DNA of 21,140 nucleotides from Tepidanaerobacter acetatoxydans_A (GTDB lineage: Bacteria; Bacillota; Thermosediminibacteria; Thermosediminibacterales; Tepidanaerobacteraceae), in contig JALHJR010000036.1 of NCBI GenBank assembly GCA_022840405.1, forward strand, positions 1 through 21,140. Direction: 5' to 3'. The notes beneath the pieces are model-generated. The model did not search any database. It saw only the letters and a program-made list of their open reading frames with translations, and was not told where the DNA came from. Made by a program: the position numbers and the translations under genes. Below are positions 15,195 to 21,140 of this stretch, one piece after another (position 1 is the stretch's first letter; each line of letters opens with the position of its first letter).

Positions 15195-16034
15195 ATGGAT
15201 ATGCTGACAATAGGCAAAATGGCAAAACTGAATAATATTTCTGAGCAAGCCCTGCGTTTATATGACAAGATGGGCCTTTTAAAGCCTGATTACGTGGATA
15301 AACAAACCGGGTACAGATACTATAATATAAAACAGTGCGCAAGACTTGATATGATTTCATATATGAAAGAGCTTGGAATGAGCTTAAAGCAAATAAAAGA
15401 ACATCTTGACCGCCAAGATGTTGATGTAATACATGAAGTGTTGAAGCGTCAAAAAATTTTAATAGACGAAAACATTAAAAAATTAAAGCAAAAGCAGAAG
15501 GCAATCGTGCGTTCCATCGAAAACTACAGTCGCTACGCTGCCTCTCCTAGAGAAGGTGTGGTATCCATAGAACAACTGCCTCAACGAAAAATTTACTGTT
15601 ATAGCTGCAGCATAAATATTTACGAACATGAACTGGATGCTTATGAATACATGCTAAGAGAGCTCAAGAGCCATATACTGCTACATGATTTGCCTATGAT
15701 ATATTTTTGCAATGTAGGTTCTATAATCCGTAAAGACGTCTTAGAAGAAGGAAAACTTGCATCAAATGAGATTTTGCTGTTTATCGATGACGATTTTGAA
15801 GCCAGTAATGGCGTAGAGGTAATTCCCGCAGGAACCTTCGCATGTATTTATTTTGACAGTTTTAGTTTTTACAAGGAAAAGAAATATGCGGGTATACTTC
15901 TTGAACATATCAAACAAAATAACTACAGAATAGTTGGCGATTATATATGTGAAGTAGTGGCTGAACTGCCCATTTTCAAGCAAAACGAGAGAAATATGTT
16001 TATAAGGTTGCAGATTCCTATAGAATTTCGCTAA
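15195..16034 (+). CDS. MerR-family transcriptional regulator with C-terminal GyrI-like effector domain
   Basis: A 279-residue regulator. Residues 4-70 form the MerR winged helix: 'LTIGKMAKLNNISEQALRLY' then 'DKMGLLKP', with 'TGYRYYNIKQC' in the wing. A Lys/Gln-rich coiled coil (about 77-112) should dimerise the protein. Residues 120-279 look like the GyrI/SOUL-type ligand-binding domain of BmrR-like proteins, opening with 'EGVVSIEQLPQRKIYCYSC'. There is no Cys metal-binding cluster, so an organic effector is likely. The ATG is 7 nt after GGGGG. The gene immediately precedes the dehydrogenase-like gene, whose promoter carries a MerR-type 19-bp spacer. Confidence 0.93.
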   Translation: MDMLTIGKMAKLNNISEQALRLYDKMGLLKPDYVDKQTGYRYYNIKQCARLDMISYMKELGMSLKQIKEHLDRQDVDVIHEVLKRQKILIDENIKKLKQKQKAIVRSIENYSRYAASPREGVVSIEQLPQRKIYCYSCSINIYEHELDAYEYMLRELKSHILLHDLPMIYFCNVGSIIRKDVLEEGKLASNEILLFIDDDFEASNGVEVIPAGTFACIYFDSFSFYKEKKYAGILLEHIKQNNYRIVGDYICEVVAELPIFKQNERNMFIRLQIPIEFR

Positions 16035-16102
16035 ACTTTACCTCTGTATTTTATCCTATTTATTAAAAAGTTGAAAATCCTCACGAAATTTGATTGAACC
16101 CC

Positions 16103-16133
16103 TTGACTCTATACTTAGTATAAGGTTTATAAT
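16103..16133 (+). promoter_or_regulatory. MerR-type promoter with 19-bp spacer and central dyad
   Basis: TTGACT (16103-16108) and a perfect TATAAT (16128-16133) are separated by 19 bp, too long for normal initiation but the hallmark of MerR-activated promoters. Within the spacer, TATACT-T-AGTATA (16110-16122) is a perfect odd palindrome, and an outer AC/GT pair (16106-16107 with 16125-16126) extends it. The MerR protein encoded just upstream is the obvious candidate to bind here, bend the DNA and activate the downstream dehydrogenase gene. Confidence 0.8.
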
Positions 16134-16170
16134 TAAAATAAACACAATATTATGAAAGGGGAATGTTCAA

Positions 16171-17211
16171 ATGATGGAAAAAGTAAGGGTAATTCAATAT
16201 GGCTGTGGTAAAATGGGTAAGGTCTTCTTGCGCTACCTCTATGAAAAAGGGGCGGAAATCGTAGGAGCAATTGATATGAATCCTGCCATAGTAGGTAAAG
16301 ATGTAGGAGAGGTGGCGGGGCTCGGCTGCAAACTTAACGTGCCGGTTCGCTCCGATGCTGAAAAGGTCTTTGCCGAATGTGATGCCCATGTATGCATAAT
16401 TGCAACCAGAAGTCTTGTTTCGGAAGTATACGAACCCTTCGAATTGGCAGCTCGCTATGGTGTCAACGCTATCAGCACTTGTGAAGAAGCTTTTTATCCC
16501 TGGAACACTTCTCCCGCCCTCATCAACAAATTAGACAGACTTGCCAAGGATAACAACTGCACTCTCACCGGTTCCGGCTACCAGGATGTATTTTGGGGAA
16601 ATCTTATAACAACCCTTGCCGGAGCTACTCATAATATAACAAAGATTGAAGGTTCCTCCAGCTACAATGTTGAAGAATATGGCATTGCATTAGCCGAAGT
16701 GCATGGTGCCGGACTTAGCCCGGAAGAATTTGAAGAAAAAATTGCAAAAAATGACTCCCTGCCATCTTACATGTGGAACGCCAATCAGTGGCTTTGTTCA
16801 CAGCTGGGCTGGAGTATAAAATCCATGGAGCAAAAGTTAGTACCCTTATTCCACGATAAGGACATCTATTCTGAAACTTTGGGAAAGACTATAAAAGCCG
16901 GCTATGCTTTAGGAATGTCTGCAGTAGTTACCACAGTCACTAATCAAGGACCCATCCTTGAGACCCAATGCATTGGTAAGGTGTATCCAGAAGGCGAGGT
17001 TGACACTAATCTGTGGACAATCTATGGTGAACCAAATACTACACTCAAAATAGAGCAGCCTGCTACAGTTGAGCTGACATGTGCCACCATTGTCAACCGA
17101 ATTCCGCAGCTCATTATGGCTCCTCCAGGCTTTTACACTACGGAAAAAATGCCTCCCGCCAAATATCTGGCATATCCCATGAACCTTTATATTGATGATT
17201 GCTGCTGGTAA
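16171..17211 (+). CDS. NAD(P)-dependent dehydrogenase of the dihydrodipicolinate-reductase-like family (2,4-diaminopentanoate dehydrogenase-like)
   Basis: A 346-residue soluble oxidoreductase. An N-terminal Rossmann fold has GCGKMG at 11-16 and an acidic residue at the end of the second strand (D35 in AIDMNP), which favours NAD over NADP. 'ISTCEEAFYPW' and 'LTGSGYQDVFWGN' in the central part resemble the enzymes annotated as 2,4-diaminopentanoate dehydrogenase (Ord) in clostridial ornithine fermentation. No ornithine aminomutase or thiolase genes are nearby, so the true substrate may be a different amino or keto acid. AAAGGGGA lies 8 nt before the first ATG; a second ATG follows at once. It stands alone after merR, has a MerR-type promoter, and ends before a strong terminator. 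Family assignment is good, substrate assignment weak. Confidence 0.8.
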   Translation: MMEKVRVIQYGCGKMGKVFLRYLYEKGAEIVGAIDMNPAIVGKDVGEVAGLGCKLNVPVRSDAEKVFAECDAHVCIIATRSLVSEVYEPFELAARYGVNAISTCEEAFYPWNTSPALINKLDRLAKDNNCTLTGSGYQDVFWGNLITTLAGATHNITKIEGSSSYNVEEYGIALAEVHGAGLSPEEFEEKIAKNDSLPSYMWNANQWLCSQLGWSIKSMEQKLVPLFHDKDIYSETLGKTIKAGYALGMSAVVTTVTNQGPILETQCIGKVYPEGEVDTNLWTIYGEPNTTLKIEQPATVELTCATIVNRIPQLIMAPPGFYTTEKMPPAKYLAYPMNLYIDDCCW

Positions 17212-17323
17212 CTGAACCAAAAACTAATTAGATTTATTTTGCTATGCGCTTAAAAAAGGATCAGGACTTTGGAAAGGCTATCCGGTATATAGGTTAAAAG
17301 TATAAAGCTTAAAGCCGAAACTT

Positions 17324-17351
17324 AAAAAAAGAGGGCGCTGCCCTCTTTTTT
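17324..17351. terminator. Strong bidirectional intrinsic terminator
   Basis: GAGGGC (17331-17336) and GCCCTC (17340-17345) enclose a 3-nt loop. Seven A residues precede and six T residues follow, so both strands have a stem plus T-tract. It sits between the convergent dehydrogenase and ferritin-like genes and should end both transcripts. Confidence 0.93.
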
Positions 17352-17390
17352 ACGTTAGAATAGCTTAGTAGTTGTTCACTACCGCTCATT

Positions 17391-17900
17391 TTAAGTATTC
17401 ATCCAATTCCAGACCTTACTCTCTTCTTCAGCATACCAATCTTCAGTTCCTGTGAGAAAACGATAAACATTGTCCAAAGAAGTTAAGTGCTCTTTTTCTT
17501 CTTCCATAAGTAGATGAAAAAACTCTTTTTCACACTTATCTTTGGATTTTTCTGTAAATTCCTTATACATATTATATCCTTTTTTCTCCATTTCCATTGC
17601 CAGCTTGTACCCTTCAATATTATCCAGTGGAATATTCTTTTTCTCTTTATCCAGTTCATAAAATATCTTTTTAACTTCAGATTCCAGCGAATATTTTGGT
17701 TTGGCAATCGGCTCCACATTGCTGCCATCTTGCATATTATTATATATTTCTTTAATTCTTTCAGCATGATCTTTTTCTTGTATCGCCAATGACTCAAAAA
17801 GTCTTTTGGCAAGAGGCTGATTTATTTCTTCGGAGATTTTTGTATAAAATTGATAGCCGTTTTCTTCAAACTTCAAAGCAGTTTTTAAGAAATCTTCCAC
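17391..17900 (-). CDS. Rubrerythrin/ferritin-like diiron protein without a rubredoxin domain
   Basis: A four-helix-bundle protein of about 169 residues. The in-frame ATG at 17909 directly abuts the AAGGAG, so the GTG at 17900, 9 nt downstream of it, is the likelier start. Numbered from that ATG, two similar halves each supply iron ligands: E15 in FEENGYQFY with E45-K-D-H48, and E108 in MEKKGYNMY with E138-K-E-H141. This is the Glu/ExxH pattern of rubrerythrin-type bundles. No Cys4 rubredoxin domain follows; the tail is 'GTEDWYAEEESKVWNWMN'. Such proteins in anaerobes handle peroxide or iron. A PerR/Fur-like sequence overlaps the likely -10 element. The terminator at 17324-17351 lies downstream. 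Confidence 0.9.
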   Translation of the reverse strand: MEDFLKTALKFEENGYQFYTKISEEINQPLAKRLFESLAIQEKDHAERIKEIYNNMQDGSNVEPIAKPKYSLESEVKKIFYELDKEKKNIPLDNIEGYKLAMEMEKKGYNMYKEFTEKSKDKCEKEFFHLLMEEEKEHLTSLDNVYRFLTGTEDWYAEEESKVWNWMNT

Positions 17901-17924
17901 AACATTCATCTCCTTATTTATTAA

Positions 17925-17939
17925 TAGTTATCATTATAT
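17925..17939 (-). promoter_or_regulatory. Possible PerR/Fur-like box overlapping a TATAAT before the ferritin-like gene
   Basis: On the minus strand a perfect TATAAT (17938-17933) lies upstream of the gene. The 15 bases 17939-17925 match the PerR consensus (TTATAAT-N-ATTATAA) at 10 of 14 defined positions, with the left half better than the right. No good -35 is seen. In DNA this AT-rich such a match is suggestive only. Confidence 0.3.
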
Positions 17940-17979
17940 TTATTGATATTCTACACTCTTCGCCTATTTCCTCTATTTT

Positions 17980-18642
17980 TTATCTATATTTTTTATTATA
18001 TACAAATTTTTTATATAGGACGGCCCCTGCAATAAATCCAAAGATATGAGCCCACCAGGCCACACCGCCTATTGTCCTGCCATAAATTCCTGACATAATA
18101 CCTGAGTTAAGCTGAGTCAGGAACCATATAAACAAAAAAATCTGAGCGTGCACACGTATTATAAACGGGAAAAACGGAATCAATGTTATGATTCTGGAAT
18201 GCGGAAACATTAGAAAATAAGCTCCCATAACGCCTGCGATAGCCCCAGATGCACCTACTGTCGGTACATTTAAAAACGGATTAAAAATAAAATGGGCAAA
18301 GCCGGCTATAAGACCTGTTAAAATATAAAAAATAGAGAATCTAATCGGCCCCATCCTGTCTTCAACATTATCGCCAAACAGCCACAATGACCACATATTA
18401 CTGACAAGGTGTGAAAAATTCCCGTGCAAAAACATGCTTGTAAACAATGGAATATAACTTTTTGGATCGCTCAGGCCTTCAAGTAATCTTGACGGTATAA
18501 AAGAATATGCAAGAATCATGTTTAATGCTTGTTCACTCGGCAATGTTATCTGATTAAAGAATATTATGATGTTTACAATAATTATAGATAAAGTTGCTAT
18601 GGGTATTCTTCGGCTAGCCGCAGTATCTCTTAGCGGAATCAT
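17980..18642 (-). CDS. Rhomboid-family intramembrane serine protease
   Basis: A 220-residue protein with about six hydrophobic segments, the basic bacterial rhomboid core. The catalytic serine is S132 in 'VGASGAIAGVMG' and the catalytic histidine is H199 in 'WWAHIFGFIAG'. 'MFLHGNFSHLVSNMWSLWLFG' (70-90) carries the conserved His/Asn of the second helix, including N82, and 'EDRMG' follows in the usual place. It should cleave transmembrane substrates in the cytoplasmic membrane; the substrate is unknown. The upstream AGG is about 13 nt from the ATG, a weak ribosome binding site. It shares its strand with the ferritin-like gene 70 bp downstream, but that gene seems to have its own -10 element. 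Confidence 0.94.
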   Translation of the reverse strand: MIPLRDTAASRRIPIATLSIIIVNIIIFFNQITLPSEQALNMILAYSFIPSRLLEGLSDPKSYIPLFTSMFLHGNFSHLVSNMWSLWLFGDNVEDRMGPIRFSIFYILTGLIAGFAHFIFNPFLNVPTVGASGAIAGVMGAYFLMFPHSRIITLIPFFPFIIRVHAQIFLFIWFLTQLNSGIMSGIYGRTIGGVAWWAHIFGFIAGAVLYKKFVYNKKYR

Positions 18643-18692
18643 ATCATCAGCCTGCTTTCCTTTGACTTTTTATTAAACACTTGCTCTCAGAC

Positions 18693-18750
18693 AGCATTAT
18701 CCTATTAATATAATGCTTGTTATGCTATCTTTCTTTTTAGTTTATATCAA
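18693..18750 (-). promoter_or_regulatory. Candidate rhomboid-gene promoter with a start-site inverted repeat
   Basis: On the minus strand TTGATA (18750-18745) and TAGCAT (18727-18722) are 17 bp apart. Near the expected start of transcription AGCATTAT (18693-18700) pairs exactly with ATAATGCT (18710-18717) across a 9-nt loop. This could be an operator or a 5' hairpin. Confidence 0.45.
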
Positions 18751-18863
18751 CGGTTCCTTTATATTTACTTGTGCCAGTGTTAAAACGCATCGCATATGGT
18801 GGATATTTATGATATGTAAAATTGTAGTACTAATTTATTATATACTATACTGAATTGTAAAGC

Positions 18864-18914
18864 TAACTTTTTCTTTTTAGAATTTCTAAATTTAGATTCT
18901 ACCGTAGAAAGTTA
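18864..18914. repeat. Imperfect 51-bp inverted repeat in non-coding DNA
   Basis: TAACTTT (18864-18870) pairs with AAAGTTA (18908-18914), and TAGAAT (18878-18883) with ATTCTA (18896-18901). The inner stretch includes the palindrome TCTAAATTTAGA (18885-18896). Internal bulges separate the two stems. No T-tract of terminator type adjoins it. It may be a structured RNA, a binding site or a relic of a small mobile element. Confidence 0.45.
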
Positions 18915-19162
18915 ATTTTAGCCCAGAAATATCAATATATTGTTTTAGATTTAATAAAAACGCTATACGTTGACCATCATTGGAGAAAACTGGTTTTTTA
19001 CATTAAAATCAAATAATTTTAGTGCAAAAAATTCCTTTTCCCTTAATTCATAATCAGTACATAGCATACCTTATTATAGTCAAGAGCACTGCATTGACAT
19101 TTCTAGGTCGAAATTAACTTCATGCATTAGAATCAATTTGTAAGTTTATGTGTTTAGATAAC

Positions 19163-19194
19163 AGCAAAAAACACCAACCTCTATTTCGATTGGT
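19163..19194 (-). terminator. Second terminator downstream of the helicase gene
   Basis: On the minus strand CACCAA (19194-19189) pairs with TTGGTG (about 19176-19171), followed at once by six T residues. It stands some 60-90 bp beyond the first helicase terminator and would catch read-through. Confidence 0.7.
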
Positions 19195-19255
19195 GCTTTG
19201 GAAACCTCTAAAAAATTTCGGTTATTGCTTCCACTGCTTACTTGATAAAAAGTAG

Positions 19256-19283
19256 TTCAAAAAAGGGAAATCCTTTTTTTGAA
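19256..19283. terminator. Intrinsic terminator immediately after the helicase gene
   Basis: TTCAAAAAAGG (19256-19266) pairs with CCTTTTTTTGAA (19272-19283) around a 5-nt loop. It lies 5 bp beyond the helicase stop codon on the minus strand. The A/T flanks form part of the stem and supply the T-tract. Confidence 0.75.
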
Positions 19284-19288
19284 ATCAC

Positions 19289-20878
19289 TTATTTCTTATT
19301 AGCTGGTTCTATATTTATTTTTTTACCCTTAATTTGATTATTCTTCATAGTATTGAGGACATCTACTGCATATTCTGCAGGTACCTCAACAAAGGTAAAT
19401 TTATCATAGATATCAATACTGCCTATGAGTTTTCCCGGCATACCGGTTTCTCCGGCAATGGCCCCCACTATATCCTTTGCTCTTATCTTTTGATTTCTAC
19501 CGATATTTATAAAGAGTCTAGCCATCCCCGAATCTCCTCCGGTGCTTTCTATATCCAATTCTGAGCTCTCAGGCTGTTCTTGTTCACCGTCCTTGCCAAG
19601 TACTATTTTTAGCAAGGCAGCAGCGAGATCCAAGGATGTATATTCCTCCTCCATAAGCCTTTCAATCCATTGATTATACTTGCCAAGGCCTCCATCGTCC
19701 ACTACCTGCTTTACTTTCTCAAGAAGCAGATTTATTCGAGTTTCTTCTACATCAAGAAGCGACGGTATCTCTCGGCGAAGTATCTTGGTATTGGCATATC
19801 TTTGTATATCCTTTAATTTGTAAATATCTCTTCCTATTACAAAGGTAAAAGCTTTCCCGGACCTTCCTGCTCGGCCTGTCCGGCCTATTCTATGCACATA
19901 GTATTCATCGTTTTGCGGCACATCAAAGTTAACTACAACATCTACATCATCTACATCCAGCCCTCTGGCTGCAACATCTGTAGCTACCAGGATATCGATT
20001 GTACCATTTTTGAATTTGGTCATAACCCTGTCCCGTTGAGACTGTGACATGTCGCCGTGTAATCCGTCAGCAGAATATCCTCTGGCCTGCAGCTGCTCCA
20101 TCAGCTCATCAACACGTTTCTTGGTGTTGCAAAACACTAGAGCTAAATTCGGATTATAAAAGTCAATTAGGCGTGATAAGGCTTCAACCTTATCTCTTTC
20201 CTTAACCTCAAAGTAGTACTGTTCAATGCTGGGAACCGTAAGCTCTTTATGCACTACTTTTATAAGTTGGGGATTATTCAGGTATCTTTCGGCAAGTTCT
20301 AAAATAGGTTTAGGTATAGTTGCGGAAAACATTAAAGTTTGTCTTGCCTTTGGGGTATCTTCCAGAATTTTTTCAATATCTTCCCTAAAACCCATGTCCA
20401 GCATTTCATCCGCTTCATCCAAAACTACTATCTTTGTATTTTGCAGTTTCAGCGTATGCCTTCTCATATGGTCCATAACTCTGCCGGGGGTTCCTATGAT
20501 AATCTGAACACCCCTTTTTAAAGCGTGGATTTGCCTTTCTATTGGCTGACCACCATAAACAGGCAAAATCTTCATTCCTTCTTTATATTTAGAAAGGGCT
20601 TTTAGCTCTTCGGCCACCTGAATGGCCAGTTCCCTGGTTGGACAAAGGATAATCGCCTGCTGATTTTTGTCATCAGTGTCTATCATATCCAATATCGGCA
20701 ACCCGAAAGCTGCAGTTTTACCTGTGCCGGTCTGAGCTTGGCCTATGACATCTCTTCCTTCGTAAATATAGGGAATTGCTTGGGACTGAATTGGTGTGGC
20801 TTCCTCAAAACCCATATCATTTATGGCTCTGAGCAGTTCCTTAGATAAATTTAGTTCTTCAAATTTCATTTGTGACAT
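19289..20878 (-). CDS. DEAD-box ATP-dependent RNA helicase (CshA/DeaD-type, DbpA-like RNA-binding C-terminus)
   Basis: A helicase of about 530 residues with every family motif. Numbering from the upstream ATG at 20884: Q motif at 24-38, Walker A AQTGTGKT (50-57), PTRELA (82-87), TPGR (132-135), DEAD (156-159), SAT (187-189), ATDVAARGLD (301-310) and HRIGRTGR (331-338). After a linker rich in Glu/Gln/Ser (about 432-453), residues 455-527 form a DbpA-type RNA-recognition domain ('ARLFINIGRNQKIRAKDIVG'), which suggests binding to structured or ribosomal RNA. GAGAGG lies only 2 nt from the ATG at 20884 but 8 nt from the ATG at 20878, so the latter (MSQMKFEEL) is preferred. It likely acts in RNA remodelling, ribosome assembly or cold adaptation. 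It is a single-gene transcript with its own promoter and terminators. Confidence 0.96.
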   Translation of the reverse strand: MSQMKFEELNLSKELLRAINDMGFEEATPIQSQAIPYIYEGRDVIGQAQTGTGKTAAFGLPILDMIDTDDKNQQAIILCPTRELAIQVAEELKALSKYKEGMKILPVYGGQPIERQIHALKRGVQIIIGTPGRVMDHMRRHTLKLQNTKIVVLDEADEMLDMGFREDIEKILEDTPKARQTLMFSATIPKPILELAERYLNNPQLIKVVHKELTVPSIEQYYFEVKERDKVEALSRLIDFYNPNLALVFCNTKKRVDELMEQLQARGYSADGLHGDMSQSQRDRVMTKFKNGTIDILVATDVAARGLDVDDVDVVVNFDVPQNDEYYVHRIGRTGRAGRSGKAFTFVIGRDIYKLKDIQRYANTKILRREIPSLLDVEETRINLLLEKVKQVVDDGGLGKYNQWIERLMEEEYTSLDLAAALLKIVLGKDGEQEQPESSELDIESTGGDSGMARLFINIGRNQKIRAKDIVGAIAGETGMPGKLIGSIDIYDKFTFVEVPAEYAVDVLNTMKNNQIKGKKINIEPANKK

Positions 20879-20948
20879 TAACATTTCCTCTCAATTTTTC
20901 TATACTGATTCTGCATGAAAAAATATCCTGCACACAGTCAGTATTTGC

Positions 20949-20977
20949 ATTATATCAGTATATCATACATTATACAA
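20949..20977 (-). promoter_or_regulatory. Promoter of the DEAD-box helicase gene
   Basis: On the minus strand TTGTAT (20977-20972), a 17-bp spacer and a perfect TATAAT (20954-20949) form a good housekeeping promoter. The leader is about 60 nt before the start codon. The -35 begins 10 bp after the stop codon of the transposase remnant. Confidence 0.75.
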
Positions 20978-20986
20978 CTATTTTTT

Positions 20987-21140
20987 TTAAATAAACTCAC
21001 CACTTTTTTTGCAGCATTTATCGTGTATGGGGCATGCCTTACACTGATTTATTTCAAAGTAGTATTTGTTGTAGGTTTCTTTTTTATCTTTCTTAGATTT
21101 AAAATGCCTCTTTTTTTCTGTTATGTTGCCCTGGCTGCAC
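20987..21140 (-). pseudogene. Transposase remnant (IS1182-like, Cys-rich domain), partial
   Basis: An open frame enters from the right edge and ends in TAA at 20989-20987, giving 50 visible residues. It includes 'RHFKSKKDKKETYNKYYFEI' followed by 'NQCKACPIHDKCC' and a KKSGEFI end. The C..CP....C pattern after an aromatic/basic strand is what I associate with the Cys-rich insert of IS1182-type DDE transposases. In full-length members that insert is followed by a long C-terminal part carrying the last catalytic residue, and here the frame stops right after it, so the gene looks truncated. The upstream part is outside the window. No terminal inverted repeat could be identified. Confidence 0.6.

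Larger units (their letters stand above)
18643..19288. other. 646-bp intergenic region between the helicase and rhomboid genes
   Basis: From right to left it holds two helicase terminators (19256-19283 and about 19163-19194), an AT-rich middle with an imperfect 51-bp inverted repeat (18864-18914), and the rhomboid promoter. I found no reading frame worth calling and no RNA I can name. The size and the inverted repeat leave room for an unrecognised small RNA or a decayed element. Confidence 0.5.

Noticed and set aside
17244..17297. Tiny 17-codon frame after the dehydrogenase gene
   Set aside because: No ribosome binding site precedes the ATG, and it lies in the 3' untranslated stretch before the terminator.
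1..21140. CRISPR arrays, tRNA/rRNA genes, prophage or toxin-antitoxin modules
   Set aside because: I looked for regular repeats, cloverleaf-like conserved ends and paired small genes on both strands and saw none that I could support.

Overview
The window is AT-rich, has strong AGGAGG-type ribosome binding sites and carries family signatures typical of Bacillota. I read it as a chromosomal segment of a low-GC Clostridia-type bacterium; a thermophilic or syntrophic clostridial lineage is only a guess. No rRNA, tRNA, CRISPR array, prophage or complete insertion sequence was seen. Most genes lie on the minus strand.

Layout. (1) 1-5161, minus: a sugar-type ABC importer in the order binding lipoprotein, fused double ATPase, two permeases, followed closely by an M42 metallopeptidase cut off by the window edge. 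A hairpin with a U-tract separates the binding-protein gene from the rest, and a 24-bp perfect palindrome lies just upstream of the first gene. The binding protein looks LsrB/RhaS-like but, judged from memory, lacks most of the residues that hold autoinducer-2. (2) 5866-6612, plus: a divergent PHP-domain phosphoesterase with all nine metal ligands. (3) 6748-13312, minus: a TetR regulator, a periplasmic adaptor lipoprotein, an RND pump and a TolC-like protein. A GACCGGTC-centred operator sits between tetR and the adaptor gene. This is a full tripartite efflux set, notable in a Bacillota-like genome. (4) 13509-14807, minus: a DedA/YqaA membrane domain fused to a PAP2 domain in which both catalytic histidines are replaced. 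(5) 15195-17211, plus: a MerR/GyrI-like regulator followed by a dihydrodipicolinate-reductase-like (2,4-diaminopentanoate dehydrogenase-like) enzyme, whose promoter has the 19-bp spacer and central dyad typical of MerR targets. (6) 17391-18642, minus: a rubrerythrin-like diiron protein and a rhomboid protease. (7) 19289-20878, minus: a DEAD-box RNA helicase with a C-terminal DbpA-type RNA-binding domain. (8) 20987-21140, minus: the remnant of a transposase next to the helicase promoter.

How the parts may work together. The importer and the flanking peptidase and phosphoesterase look like uptake and processing of an unidentified small molecule. The efflux set should be induced through TetR. 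The MerR protein probably switches on the dehydrogenase directly downstream. I did not find a clearly new multi-gene system. The best leads are the DedA-pseudo-PAP2 fusion, the MerR-dehydrogenase pair, the importer of unknown ligand and the tripartite pump.
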